From contig NZ_JAKRNM010000001.1 of NCBI RefSeq assembly GCF_022346995.1, positions 1,550,001 to 1,614,000 of the forward strand: DNA of 64,000 nt. The letters are read 5' to 3'. Both the position numbers and the translations under genes were made by a program. Origin of the DNA: Paenibacillus sp. ACRRY (lineage in GTDB: Bacteria; Bacillota; Bacilli; Paenibacillales; Paenibacillaceae). Under the pieces are notes generated by a model that saw only the letters and a list, made by a program, of their open reading frames with translations, was not told the DNA's origin and made no database searches. Below, piece by piece: positions 44,320 to 53,765 of the stretch (position 1 is its first letter; the number at the start of each line of letters is the position of its first letter).

Positions 44320-45171
44320 TCATTCACGATTCACCCAAGTCCAGGTCCGTGCCAATCCCTGGGCAATCCTGCGGTTCATGGCACTATTATCGAAGTATCC
44401 CCCATGACTGAGCGGATTCCAACTCCCAATCAAGCCACCCGAGTTAATCTCTATATCTTCCTTAACCGCGGCTTCATAAGCCGGATCGATAGGTCTTAAG
44501 GGATATCCAAGAATATCGTCCCGATCATAAAAATTAACCCATTCCCCCTCAAGCCCGGGAAAGTACTGCTGTGCCGCCATGGAGGATGGCACCTTAATCG
44601 GACTGCTAAAGTCATGATAACGAAGACTCCAAAGCGGCAGTGTCGTTCCGAACGAATAGAAATTGGTCAACGTATCTCCCCGCTCCAATGCAGAGGTCAC
44701 ATCCACAATCGATGGCACCCGACTCGATGGAAACTGGAGATCATAAAAAAAATTGCTAGCAATGACAGCACCTAGGCTGTGGGCAATCACGCAGAGCGGA
44801 GTCTCGGGTCCGTTGCGCTGTGCTAGTGCATGCATGGCCCGGTTGAGGGTACTGTGCACGGCGTCATAATTATGGCCTTGATGCTCCACAGGCTGATAGG
44901 CAACGGCATCCGCCAAGTAGTGGATAACAAATCTGCGCAGCACCTGATAATTCAACCGCTGAGAGCTTACTAGCTGCTGGAACAGCGCTTCTTCCCTTTC
45001 TTCAAAGACGTCTGCCCAGAAGACCGGCTCAATATCCAAATATTTCTCCGCTGCACCACGCATGACCATCACTTGATCAAATTCCTTATGCAAACGTGAA
45101 ATCAGTTTATCCGCATAATCATCCTTTTGCATACCCAGCCCATGTATAACCATCACTGCTACACGAGTCAT
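44320..45171 (-). CDS. Alpha/beta hydrolase, lipase-like
   Basis: 283 residues, no signal peptide. MVIHGLGMQK marks the oxyanion strand, VIAHSLGAVIASNFFYD the nucleophile elbow (AHSLG) with a following helix, and the final histidine is probably in LSHGGYFDN. It should hydrolyse an ester or lipid inside the cell; the substrate is unknown. ATG 45171 is five bases after AGGAGGAG and is preferred to the longer reading to 45219. The YkgJ-family gene is downstream, probably in the same transcript. Confidence 0.8.
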   Translation of the reverse strand: MTRVAVMVIHGLGMQKDDYADKLISRLHKEFDQVMVMRGAAEKYLDIEPVFWADVFEEREEALFQQLVSSQRLNYQVLRRFVIHYLADAVAYQPVEHQGHNYDAVHSTLNRAMHALAQRNGPETPLCVIAHSLGAVIASNFFYDLQFPSSRVPSIVDVTSALERGDTLTNFYSFGTTLPLWSLRYHDFSSPIKVPSSMAAQQYFPGLEGEWVNFYDRDDILGYPLRPIDPAYEAAVKEDIEINSGGLIGSWNPLSHGGYFDNSAMNRRIAQGLARTWTWVNRE

Positions 45172-45310
45172 GGCTCTCCTCCTATCGTCCTTATCACTAG
45201 GAACTCTCCTCAGAACCATATGAATAATTCATCCATAACATGCATACACGTGGAGATCAACGATAGTCTATTTCAAATTTTAGTTATACATAGTGTATCA
45301 TGACCCCAAA

Positions 45311-45356
45311 GAAAAACGAACCAGTTACAGGCTCGCATACCTGTACTGGTTCGTCT
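45311..45356 (-). terminator. Terminator of the trehalose operon
   Basis: On the minus strand ACGAACCAGT plus ACAGG pair with CCTGT plus ACTGGTTCGT (one bulged A), followed by TTTTCTTT. It lies about 45 bases past the treP stop. Confidence 0.85.
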
Positions 45357-45399
45357 TTAATAGAAGAAAGCGGATAATTTTATTAGCTCAGGTCGGTAA

Positions 45400-47415
45400 T
45401 TAGCCCTTCAAATGAACGGTTAGTATACCATTGCGATTCGATGAAACGTCACCTGTAGTGACTTCTACCCGATCAACCATATCCTGACCATCCGGAATAA
45501 TGATTGGTGTAATAAGAGGATATCCAGCAGCTTCAATGACATTACGATCAAATTCGAGCAGCGTCTGTCCCGCTCTTACATGTTCACCAGCTTCGACATG
45601 CATGTTAAAGCCCTCGCCTTTCAGCGATACGGTGTTGATTCCAACATGGATCAAAATTTGCAAGCCACTTGCATGTTCCAGAATGACCGCATGTTTGCTT
45701 TTGATAACATGTGCAACTTGGGCATCAAACGGGGCAACGACCCGATTGCCTGAAGGTTCAATGGCTACCCCTTCACCCATCTGTTTCTCGGCAAAAGCCG
45801 GATCCGGCACCTGGTCGAGCGGAACTGCTGTTCCTGTTAATGGTGCCATGACTTCAAGCGTGTTCACCGGTTCGTCTCCCACTTGTGCGTTTGTGCGCGT
45901 CCGTTCGGCTACGGCTGCATCCGCACCGGAAACCTTTGTAATGCTCGCGGAGACTGGTGTTGTTTTGCTTCCGGTTACCGCTTCAGCATTAGTACTGCGA
46001 TCTTGCTTTCTCAATTTCGCTCTGCCGAAAATTACCGTCAGGACGAATGGAACAATGAGCACAATCGCCATGCCGATGAAGAATACTCCCCATTTGTTCG
46101 GGAAAATGGACAGGAATCCGGGAACCCCGCCTACACCGATGGAAGTCGCCTGAACATTATTCATGGTCAACAGAACGCCACCAATGGCTGAACCAACCAT
46201 ACCGAAGATAAACGGATAACGATAACGGATGTTTACCCCGAAGATTGCAGGCTCTGTAACGCCGAGGAACGCTGATACGGACGAAGTAGCCGCAAGTCCC
46301 CGCATCTTCTGTTCGCGCAGAACAAGCATCATTGCAAGTGCCGCAGATCCTTGGGCGATATTGGACAGCGCCAGCATCGGCCACAAGAAGGTACCTCCCT
46401 GACTACCAATCAATTGCACATCTACCGCCAGGAACGTATGGTGCATACCGGTAATAACCAGCAATGCATATAGACCACCATAGATTAGACCACCAAGCGC
46501 AGCATAGGATTCATAAATATAGATCAGGCCTGATGTAATCGCATTCGCAATAGCGAACGTAACCGGACCAATGATGGTAAACGCAAGGAATCCGGTAATA
46601 AGCAATGTTACAGGGGCAACGACAAGCAACTTAACGGAGTCATGCACTCGTTTGTTCAGGAAAATCTCAAGTTTGGCCAGCAGGTAGGCCGAAACCAATA
46701 CCGGTAGAACCTGGCCTTGGTAACCGATTTTCTCAATATGCCAGCCGAAGAGATTCCAGGTTGGCACGGTGCCTTCATTTACTGCATTCGCATAGCTGTA
46801 GGCACTCAGCAGGTCAGGGTGCACCAGGATCAGGCCAAGCACGATCCCCAGCAGTGGGCTTCCGCCGAATCTTTTTACTGCTGCCCAACCAATTAAGGCA
46901 GGCAGGAAGGTAAAGGCTGTGCTCGCAATGGTATTAATAATGGACGCGAGGTCCTTCCATGCTGGGTAGACATCAACCAGCGATTGTTCATCAAAGAATA
47001 TGCCCGGCCCTGTCAAAATATTGTTGATTCCGAGCAGAAGACCTGCCGTAATAATGGCAGGCAGGATCGGAATAAAAATGTCCGAAAGCGTTTTGATTGC
47101 GCGCTGAATCGGATTTTGCTTTTTGCCGGCAGCCGCCTTCACATCGTCCTTGGACGCACGGTCACCGCCTGTAATCTGGATCATCTCATCGTATACCTTA
47201 TCGACAAGTCCAGGTCCGATAACTACCTGAAATTGTCCTTGCGATGAAAATTGCCCTTTGACCAGGTCATTCTGATCCAGACCTTCAGTATCCACTTTAC
47301 TCTCATCATACAAGGCGAACCGGAGTCGTGTGACACAGTGCGTCGCAGCTTCGATGTTTTCTTTTCCACCGACAGCCCGTACGATCTCCTCAACCTGTTT
47401 TCTATCGATTGCCAT
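45400..47415 (-). CDS. treP: PTS trehalose transporter, EIIBCA
   Basis: 671 residues in the order IIB (about 1-85, phospho-cysteine in EAATHCVTRLRF), IIC (about 105-460, ten membrane helices, with GMHHTFLAVDVQLI and GVTEPAIFGVN) and IIA (about 515-671, phospho-histidine in LIHVGINTVSLKGEGF). It imports trehalose and phosphorylates it to trehalose-6-phosphate. The IIA domain is fused here, whereas B. subtilis TreP relies on a IIA supplied in trans, as I recall. Start ATG 47415 after GGAAG. It is 28 bases behind treA in the same transcript. Confidence 0.93.
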   Translation of the reverse strand: MAIDRKQVEEIVRAVGGKENIEAATHCVTRLRFALYDESKVDTEGLDQNDLVKGQFSSQGQFQVVIGPGLVDKVYDEMIQITGGDRASKDDVKAAAGKKQNPIQRAIKTLSDIFIPILPAIITAGLLLGINNILTGPGIFFDEQSLVDVYPAWKDLASIINTIASTAFTFLPALIGWAAVKRFGGSPLLGIVLGLILVHPDLLSAYSYANAVNEGTVPTWNLFGWHIEKIGYQGQVLPVLVSAYLLAKLEIFLNKRVHDSVKLLVVAPVTLLITGFLAFTIIGPVTFAIANAITSGLIYIYESYAALGGLIYGGLYALLVITGMHHTFLAVDVQLIGSQGGTFLWPMLALSNIAQGSAALAMMLVLREQKMRGLAATSSVSAFLGVTEPAIFGVNIRYRYPFIFGMVGSAIGGVLLTMNNVQATSIGVGGVPGFLSIFPNKWGVFFIGMAIVLIVPFVLTVIFGRAKLRKQDRSTNAEAVTGSKTTPVSASITKVSGADAAVAERTRTNAQVGDEPVNTLEVMAPLTGTAVPLDQVPDPAFAEKQMGEGVAIEPSGNRVVAPFDAQVAHVIKSKHAVILEHASGLQILIHVGINTVSLKGEGFNMHVEAGEHVRAGQTLLEFDRNVIEAAGYPLITPIIIPDGQDMVDRVEVTTGDVSSNRNGILTVHLKG

Positions 47416-47443
47416 ATTGTCACTTCCTATTAGTTAATGTGAA

Positions 47444-49165
47444 TTAGTCCTGTTGTGGTACAAGCCACATATAAGATGCGTACGGGCTGAGTGAGATGAC
47501 CTGATCCAGAGCAGGTGCCTCCTCTGTGTTGCCAATCAGTAATTCAGCCGTTTTACCGGATACATGATCGTCCCAGACCGCTGTTGGTAATGAGAAGGAT
47601 ACCTCTCTCTCGCTAAAGTTGGACACAACGATCAGTGTTGCATTTCCATTTGTCCGGGCATAAGCGAATACTTCGGGATGTGCATCATCCAAGCGTTCAT
47701 ACAAACCGTCTGTCAGTACGGGAACCTGTTTGCGCAGTGCAATGAGCTTGCGGTAATGATAATAGATCGAATTCGGATCAGCCAATTGTTCAGCTACGTT
47801 TATCGATGGATAACGTTCATCAACTTTGATCCATGGTGTACCTGTTGTGAATCCGGCGTTCTTGCTGTCATCCCATTGCATCGGTGTACGGGAATTATCT
47901 CGGGAGCGCTCTTTCACAATGGCAAAGGCTTCTTCCGCTGATTTTCCGCGTTCCTCCTGAAGCAAACGGTACATATTCGTGGATTCAATGTCACGGAATT
48001 CGCTTACGTCATTCCAGACGGGATTCGGCATTCCGATCTCTTCACCTTGATACACATAAGGCGTGCCCTGCATGCCATGGATGGTTGTTGCCAGCATTTT
48101 GGCACTCTCGGCACGATAGTCCCCATCATCTGCGAAACGGGACAGCGCTCGTGGCTGATCATGGTTGTTAAGGAAGAGCGCGTTCCAGCCTCCACCAGCC
48201 TGCATTCCTGTCTGCCATTCACTGAACAAGCGTTTCATCGCTTCAAAATCATAAGGCATCAATTCCCACTTCTGTCCATTCGGATAATCCACCTTCAAGT
48301 GATGGAAATTGAATGTCATTGAAAATTCACGAGAAGCCGGATTCGAATAGCGGATGCAATGTTCCAGCGTTGTGGATGACATCTCGCCAACCGTCACCAT
48401 GTTATAAGGACCGAACACTTCCTCATACATCTCGGTGATATATTCATGAACACGTGGTCCATCCGTATAGAACTTGCGTCCATCGCCTGGTCCTTCGCTG
48501 CCATCATCATTCGGGAAACGCTGATCCTTGGAGATTAGGTTAATGACATCCATCCGGAAACCGTCTACACCCTTTTCTGCCCAAAACTTAATCATGTCCC
48601 GTACAGCCTTGCGAACCTGTTCGTTTTCCCAGTTCAGATCGGCCTGAGTTTTGTCAAACAAAGTCAGGAAGTACTGACCTGTCTGCTCGTCGTACTGCCA
48701 AGCCGGTCCGCCAAATTTGGACTGCCAGTTGTTCGGTACTCCGCCGTCCGGAGCGGGATCTTTCCAAATGTAATAATCCCGGTATGGATTATCCTTGGAT
48801 GAACGCGCTTGCTTGAACCATTCATGTTCCGTTGACGAGTGGTTTACCACAATATCGATCATCAGTTTCATGTCACGAGCTTTCAAGCCCTTCAATAATT
48901 CATCAAAATCTTCCATCGTACCAAAGTCCGGATTAATCTCATAATAGTCCGCTACGTCGTAACCATTATCATTCTGCGGAGATACATATACCGGCTGCAG
49001 CCACACAATATCAATTCCGAGGTGCTGCAAATAATCCAGCTTCTCGGTTAGCCCCCGAATATCCCCGGTACCTGAACCCGTGGTGTCGTTGAAGCTCTTG
49101 GGATATACCTGATACACCGTGGAGGTTCTCCACCACGATGAGGAAGTTGTATCGTTTGAACTCAT
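47444..49165 (-). CDS. treA: Trehalose-6-phosphate hydrolase (GH13)
   Basis: 573 residues, cytoplasmic TIM-barrel. GH13 motifs: DIVVNHSS (region I), GFRMDVINL (nucleophile Asp, about 200), VGEMSS (acid Glu, about 255) and FLNNHDQPR (about 325). The overall sequence is of the phosphotrehalase type, which splits trehalose-6-phosphate to glucose and glucose-6-phosphate. GGAGG is eight bases before ATG 49165. It is the first gene of the treA-treP operon, behind a promoter with a TreR-like operator. Confidence 0.93.
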   Translation of the reverse strand: MSSNDTTSSSWWRTSTVYQVYPKSFNDTTGSGTGDIRGLTEKLDYLQHLGIDIVWLQPVYVSPQNDNGYDVADYYEINPDFGTMEDFDELLKGLKARDMKLMIDIVVNHSSTEHEWFKQARSSKDNPYRDYYIWKDPAPDGGVPNNWQSKFGGPAWQYDEQTGQYFLTLFDKTQADLNWENEQVRKAVRDMIKFWAEKGVDGFRMDVINLISKDQRFPNDDGSEGPGDGRKFYTDGPRVHEYITEMYEEVFGPYNMVTVGEMSSTTLEHCIRYSNPASREFSMTFNFHHLKVDYPNGQKWELMPYDFEAMKRLFSEWQTGMQAGGGWNALFLNNHDQPRALSRFADDGDYRAESAKMLATTIHGMQGTPYVYQGEEIGMPNPVWNDVSEFRDIESTNMYRLLQEERGKSAEEAFAIVKERSRDNSRTPMQWDDSKNAGFTTGTPWIKVDERYPSINVAEQLADPNSIYYHYRKLIALRKQVPVLTDGLYERLDDAHPEVFAYARTNGNATLIVVSNFSEREVSFSLPTAVWDDHVSGKTAELLIGNTEEAPALDQVISLSPYASYMWLVPQQD

Positions 49166-49224
49166 GTTAACGCCTCCAATAAATTGTATTGCTCATGATC
49201 AATATTTCAGTTAACTACATTTCT

Positions 49225-49254
49225 ATATTACATAAGTAAACATGTATATACAAG
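49225..49254 (-). promoter_or_regulatory. Trehalose operon promoter with TreR-like operator
   Basis: On the minus strand TTGTAT (49253-49248), a 17-base spacer and TAATAT (49230-49225) make a promoter. The near-palindrome CATGTATATACAAG (49241-49254) overlaps the -35 and resembles the CTTGTATATACAAG-type site of the GntR-family repressor TreR. No treR gene lies in the window. Operator identity is inference. Confidence 0.65.
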
Positions 49255-49372
49255 TTGAATCTAAATTATACCTAGAATATTCCTCTTCTACACATTCCCC
49301 ATTAATGTTAGCTCTGTAACAACAAATTTGAAGGAGATGTTCGCCAGCTCCCTGATACCTGTATCGGAACAC

Positions 49373-49414
49373 AAAAAAGCGAATAACACGTCCTACATAG
49401 GACGTGTTATTCGC
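49373..49414 (-). terminator. Terminator of the MBL hydrolase gene
   Basis: GCGAATAACACGTCCTA (49379-49395) pairs perfectly over 17 bases with 49398-49414, with a two-base loop. On the minus strand it is followed by TTTTTTGTG. Unusually long and perfect for a terminator. Confidence 0.9.
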
Positions 49415-49511
49415 CTTAAACCTTTTATTCATATCGTCTTGCGAGCAACGGTTGCAATGAAAAGCTCTTACTCAAAGAATGAAATAAAAACCATTATTCA
49501 TCCAGTACAAT

Positions 49512-50204
49512 TTAGAGCGTGATCGATTCGCCTGGTGCGAGGACCTGACCTTTCAGTCCTTTGGCAGCAAGTTGCTGTACAAACTTCTCAGAATCCTGAC
49601 GGATCACCGGGAATGTGTCATAGTGCACCGGAATGGTCAGTTTCGCGTTAAACCACTCTGCAGCTTGCAGTGCATCTTCTGGGCCCATTGTGAAATGCCC
49701 GCCAATCGGCAGAAAAGCTACGTCGATCTGATGACGATCACCAATCATTTTCATATCGCCGAACAAGCTTGTATCTCCGGCATGCAGAATCGTTTTACCG
49801 CCTATGTTAATGATAAATCCTGCAGGCAGTCCTGCGTACATGATTCGCTGTTCCTCTTCAAGCACAATCCCCGAAGTATGAAATGCCTGAATCATTTTGG
49901 CTTGAGCAAAATCCAGATCTACTGTTCCGCCCATATTCATGCCAATGGTGTCCAGCCCTTTCCAGGACATATATGTAGCCAGCTCCACGATGGCGACCAC
50001 TTTGGCATTATTCGCCTTGGCAATCGGTTCGGCGTCGAGAATATGATCCATATGTGCATGCGTCAGCAAAACAGCATCGGTTTTGATGTCTTCCGGCTTG
50101 GTAACGGCCAGTTCATTGCCACGCAGGAACGGATCGATAATCAAAGACTTCTCCTCCGTACCCAATTGTACGCTGGAGTGTCCATGGTACGTCATTTTCA
50201 ACAT
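49512..50204 (-). CDS. Metal-dependent hydrolase, UPF0173 (YtkL-like), metallo-beta-lactamase fold
   Basis: 230 residues. Metal motif THAHMDH (HxHxDH, about 50-56), further ligands in AFHTSG, LHAGDTSLFGDM and IPVHYDTFP. Its length and the GHSSVQL / LPIGGHFTMGPEDA segments fit the UPF0173 family, conserved in Bacillota and without a settled substrate. ATG 50204 is seven bases after AGGAGG and is preferred to the longer reading to 50270. It sits between two GH13 genes but is separated by a terminator from the tre operon. Confidence 0.88.
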   Translation of the reverse strand: MLKMTYHGHSSVQLGTEEKSLIIDPFLRGNELAVTKPEDIKTDAVLLTHAHMDHILDAEPIAKANNAKVVAIVELATYMSWKGLDTIGMNMGGTVDLDFAQAKMIQAFHTSGIVLEEEQRIMYAGLPAGFIINIGGKTILHAGDTSLFGDMKMIGDRHQIDVAFLPIGGHFTMGPEDALQAAEWFNAKLTIPVHYDTFPVIRQDSEKFVQQLAAKGLKGQVLAPGESITL

Positions 50205-50332
50205 CTTAAGTCCTCCTGACGATTCGATGTGAGCAACCTTGTTGCTCAATTTCGTTGCATTCACATCCATCTTAATGGCATTTACCTATTTTATTATAAA
50301 GCAAACCGTTAACGGGAAGCAAAATGTCGCCT

Positions 50333-52012
50333 TCAGGATTGCATTCGGTATACTCTGGCTTCATAGGGTTGGAGCAGAATGGTACCCTCATCCGTTGAAT
50401 ACCGTCTTTTCACATTGCTGATGATCAGCTTGGCACCGTCCTCTGTCCAGCCTTCCGGCCAGTGCATCTCCGGTTCATGCCCCCGAAAATTAAGGATAAT
50501 GAGCATCTTCTCGTCATCCAGGGTACGTGTATATGCATAGATGTCCGGGTCATCAGGCAAGAGCAGTTCATACTCACCATAGATCAGCACTTTGCTCTTC
50601 TTCCGGAGGGCAATTAGCTTGCGATAATAGTGCAATATGGATCCAGGGTCATTTTCGGCAGAAGCCACATTGATCTCTGTGTAGTTATCGTTGACCTGAA
50701 TCCATGGTTCGCCTTCCGTGAACCCTGCGTGCTCCGTGTCATCCCACTGCATGGGTGTGCGTGCGTTGTCCCGACTTTTCAGCCAGATGGCCTTCATAAT
50801 GTCATTTTTGTCCCGCCCTTGGGCGATATAATGCCTGTAATAATTCATCGTCTCAATGTCTCGATACTGCTCAATATTCGGAAAGGCGACATTTGTCATG
50901 CCGATCTCCTCACCCTGATAAATGTAAGGCGTTCCTTCAAGGGTAAGCATCCAGGTAGCCAGCATCTGGGCAGACCGAACTCTGTAAGGGCCATCGTCTC
51001 CGAAACGGGAAACCGGGCGCGGCTGATCATGATTGCCCATATAGTTGGCATTCCAGCCTCTACCATGCAGTACTGTCTGCCAGCGACTCATGATTTCTTT
51101 CAGTTCAGTCAGCTTCCACTCCCTGTAATTCCACTTTCCTATCCCGGAAGATTTGGCGTCCACAAACATATGCTCAAACTGAAATACCATGTTCAGCTCG
51201 TTGCGATCTGTCCCCACGTAAGCAAGAGCCTGCTCGGGGCCCAGACCTGACGTTTCTCCGACGGTCATGGGACCATACGGCTTTAGAATCATGTCGTTTA
51301 ACTTGTTCAATATGGAGTGTACTTGTTCCAGGTTGGAGAACAGCTGGTATGCTGGGACAACTGGCAGATTCTCAGGATTGTGTGCACTAGGCAATCCTTC
51401 CGCCTTGGCAATATGGGCTACCGCATCAAAGCGGAATCCGTCCACCCCTTTTTGCAGCCACCAATGTACCATCTCATACATTTCCTCGGCCATCTGTGCA
51501 TTGTTCCAATTCAAGTCTGGCTGATGCTCCGAGTACAGATGAAGGTAGTATTCATTCGTTTCGGGATCATGCTTCCACACGGACCCGCCGAAATAGGATT
51601 CCCAGTTATTCGGAACCTGACCGTTTTTACCCGATCGCCAAATGTAATAATCCCGCTTGGGGTTCACTTTGGAAGAACGGGATTCGGCAAACCAGGCATG
51701 CTCATCCGATGTGTGATTCAACACCAGATCCATCATGATTTTGAGCCCTCTGCTGTGAGCCGCTTCGAGTAACCGGTCAAAATCCTCCATCGTGCCGAAT
51801 TTGCGCATAATGGCATAGTAATCGCTGATATCATAACCGTTATCATGTCCGGGAGATTCATAAATGGGACAGATCCAGATGACGTCGATCCCCAGATCCG
51901 TCAAATAATCAAGCTTTTCATATATGCCTTGCAAATCACCGTGACCATCACCATCCGAATCCTTGAAACTGATGGGATAGATCTGATATACAACACTCTC
52001 TTTCCACCACAC
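50333..52012 (-). CDS. GH13 alpha-glucosidase (oligo-1,6-glucosidase-like)
   Basis: 559 residues, no signal peptide. GH13 motifs: DLVLNHTS, GFRFDAVAHI (nucleophile Asp), VGETSG (acid Glu) and YMGNHDQPRP. It resembles MalL and oligo-1,6-glucosidases in length; substrate choice between isomaltose-type, maltose-type and other sugars cannot be fixed here. I chose GTG 52012 behind GGGGTGATC (52027-52019), which gives the usual WWKESVVYQIYP opening; the reading to 52042 has no ribosome site. It is about 40 percent similar by eye to the treA product, so they are distant paralogues. Confidence 0.85.
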   Translation of the reverse strand: MWWKESVVYQIYPISFKDSDGDGHGDLQGIYEKLDYLTDLGIDVIWICPIYESPGHDNGYDISDYYAIMRKFGTMEDFDRLLEAAHSRGLKIMMDLVLNHTSDEHAWFAESRSSKVNPKRDYYIWRSGKNGQVPNNWESYFGGSVWKHDPETNEYYLHLYSEHQPDLNWNNAQMAEEMYEMVHWWLQKGVDGFRFDAVAHIAKAEGLPSAHNPENLPVVPAYQLFSNLEQVHSILNKLNDMILKPYGPMTVGETSGLGPEQALAYVGTDRNELNMVFQFEHMFVDAKSSGIGKWNYREWKLTELKEIMSRWQTVLHGRGWNANYMGNHDQPRPVSRFGDDGPYRVRSAQMLATWMLTLEGTPYIYQGEEIGMTNVAFPNIEQYRDIETMNYYRHYIAQGRDKNDIMKAIWLKSRDNARTPMQWDDTEHAGFTEGEPWIQVNDNYTEINVASAENDPGSILHYYRKLIALRKKSKVLIYGEYELLLPDDPDIYAYTRTLDDEKMLIILNFRGHEPEMHWPEGWTEDGAKLIISNVKRRYSTDEGTILLQPYEARVYRMQS

Positions 52013-52214
52013 GATGTGGATCACCCCGTTTCTGCTCTTCACTAGTTTTCATCCGTACATTCGCATAATTCCGATATCTGTCATGAACATAGGTCATTTA
52101 GGTACAGAACAACCCGTTAATATGTTTTATCCGAAATGCCGTCTGTATAAACACAAACGTGTCCCGAAGCACACAAAAAAGACCAGAATGAGTTCCCGCC
52201 TGAGTGGCAAACTT

Positions 52215-52676
52215 CTATTCTAATCTTCTTGTCTTCATGAGCTGTATAAACAGACGGAATACAATATTACCGATCCAAGCACCAATGGTATTCAGGATGA
52301 TATCATCCACGTCAAACGAACCCACACGTAAAACCAGTTGCGCCAATTCAACGGCAAGCAGCAGCACAATAACGGTCATTGTAAATTTCAACCCCGTTCG
52401 GCATGGTCGGAACAACCACGGAATCCATATGCCTAGTGGAATAAACAAAACGATATTACCGAACAGGTTCTTCACCCAGGCCTCCGTACTATAACGTTCC
52501 CTCTCTAGTAACAAGGGTCCGATCGTCTCGAGAGGTACCAGATTGTATTGATAACGATCCCCTGGAGCCCTCCCATGGATAAATAACAAATTCCCCATAA
52601 TCCATAGGTATACTATTGCAAAAACGGCAACCAACATCATGATCCAGGGTTTGTATATTCCCCTACCTTTTTGCAT
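52215..52676 (-). CDS. VanZ-like family membrane protein
   Basis: 153 residues, four membrane helices. Family features: NLVPLETI after helix 1, NLFGNIVLFIPLGIWIPWLF, and GSFDVDDIILNTIGAWIGN near the end, the VanZ-like (teicoplanin resistance protein) pattern. The role in most hosts is unknown. GGAGG lies about 11 bases before ATG 52676. It is 42 bases behind the AraC/GyrI regulator gene in the same direction. Confidence 0.88.
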   Translation of the reverse strand: MQKGRGIYKPWIMMLVAVFAIVYLWIMGNLLFIHGRAPGDRYQYNLVPLETIGPLLLERERYSTEAWVKNLFGNIVLFIPLGIWIPWLFRPCRTGLKFTMTVIVLLLAVELAQLVLRVGSFDVDDIILNTIGAWIGNIVFRLFIQLMKTRRLE

Positions 52677-52718
52677 CGACCAATATCCTCCGGGAATGAT
52701 TTCCGCAGCGCGGCTTCC

Positions 52719-53585
52719 TTATTTTACCGGAATATAGATCTTCATGTCCAACTGCTCAGGGGTGGATTTCCACACATCGGTTATCTCAAAATCAGGACCT
52801 TCCCTGCGTTCATAATTGGAGTGGGGCAGCCAGCTGCCATAAATCATCTTGCGTATATCCTGTCCAGAACCATCCACTGTGAATTCAGCGTACAACCCAC
52901 CTGGGATCTCAAATGCTGTATAACCTGGTTGAAGTAGTGCCCTGTCAGATGAAGTTTCCTCACCAACAAGAAATGTGAATGCACCATCATCCTCAAATTG
53001 ACAGGCGACGCCATAGGCCAAATCAGGACGTACTCGTTCAGGAATATTCATGAATTTCTGTTCTGAACCGAAATCATGATAGAATCCCGGAATCTCGTTA
53101 TAATGCTGGTCGTTATTCAAATTCGTGTGGTAGGCGTAACCCATGATCTGAATGGCCTCCATGGTTACAAGTCGTGGTTTGTTCATGATAAACCCTCCTC
53201 CAAGCCGAGTACGATAGTCATTAAAATCAATGCTTCGCTGCATCTTTGCAGAAGCGGGCAGCTCATTCAACTTGCGAAAGCGGGCCGGTGTCTCCCCCCA
53301 ATGAGCTGTGAACGCCCTGGTGAAAGCCTCCTGGGAATGATATCCCCAGTTCAAGGCTACATGGAGGATGCCATCTGCCGAGTCGAGCAATTGCTGAGCT
53401 GCTTCAGTCAGCCTGCGTTTACGCACATATTCGAGTACGGTAAACCCAGTGATCGCCTGGAATAAACGCTGAAAATGAAACGCTGAAAAACCCGCGGCTG
53501 CCGCTGCCTCCCTCATGTTGAATTCATCTTGCAAATGATCCTCGAGATACCCAATAGCCCGTTGTATTTGCGAGTAATGATCCAT
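52719..53585 (-). CDS. AraC-family regulator with GyrI-like ligand domain
   Basis: 288 residues: an N-terminal AraC/XylS double helix-turn-helix (about 5-105, FNMREAAAAAGFSAFHFQRLFQAITG and GYHSQEAFTRAFTAHWGETPARFR), then a GyrI-like (Bac_rhamnosid / SOUL-type small-molecule binding) domain from about 130 to the end (RLVTMEAIQIMGYAY, PGGLYAEFTVDGS). Such proteins activate genes when they bind amphipathic drugs or other small ligands. AAAGGGA precedes ATG 53585. It may be co-transcribed with the VanZ-like gene. Confidence 0.9.
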   Translation of the reverse strand: MDHYSQIQRAIGYLEDHLQDEFNMREAAAAAGFSAFHFQRLFQAITGFTVLEYVRKRRLTEAAQQLLDSADGILHVALNWGYHSQEAFTRAFTAHWGETPARFRKLNELPASAKMQRSIDFNDYRTRLGGGFIMNKPRLVTMEAIQIMGYAYHTNLNNDQHYNEIPGFYHDFGSEQKFMNIPERVRPDLAYGVACQFEDDGAFTFLVGEETSSDRALLQPGYTAFEIPGGLYAEFTVDGSGQDIRKMIYGSWLPHSNYERREGPDFEITDVWKSTPEQLDMKIYIPVK

Positions 53586-53713
53586 AACGAGTGATTTCCC
53601 TTTCTTGATAGAAATAGAGATGAATGCTGTCCCTTTGATAAGATTATCGCTTAACGGAATTTTACTTTTTTGATATTGCGTGCGGTATTAAATCCTTTTT
53701 CACATGAAAATAA

Positions 53714-53744
53714 CACAACAAAGTCCCCTTGCATCAAGGGGACT
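53714..53744 (-). terminator. Terminator of the glycogen operon
   Basis: AGTCCCCTT (53722-53730) pairs perfectly with AAGGGGACT (53736-53744). On the minus strand the stem is followed by TGTTGTGTTATTTTC, a broken T-run. It lies 22 bases past the glgP stop. Confidence 0.78.
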
Positions 53745-53765
53745 CCATCTCCTAACTTAGTTACC

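Larger units (their letters stand above)
49166..49511. other. Intergenic region between treA and the MBL hydrolase gene
   Basis: 346 bases. It holds the tre promoter and operator (49225-49254) and the strong terminator of the upstream minus-strand gene (49373-49414). A short GAAGGAGATG near 49330 on the plus strand has no lasting reading frame behind it. Confidence 0.6.

Noticed and set aside
49328..49522. Plus-strand small open frame near GAAGGAGATG in the tre spacer
   Set aside because: It runs straight through a perfect 17-bp terminator hairpin and is not plausible as a protein.
50308..50322. CCGTTAACGG palindrome considered as a catabolite-repression (cre) site
   Set aside because: It does not match the cre consensus (TGNAANCGNTNNCA) and lies at the end of the glucosidase gene, not at a promoter.
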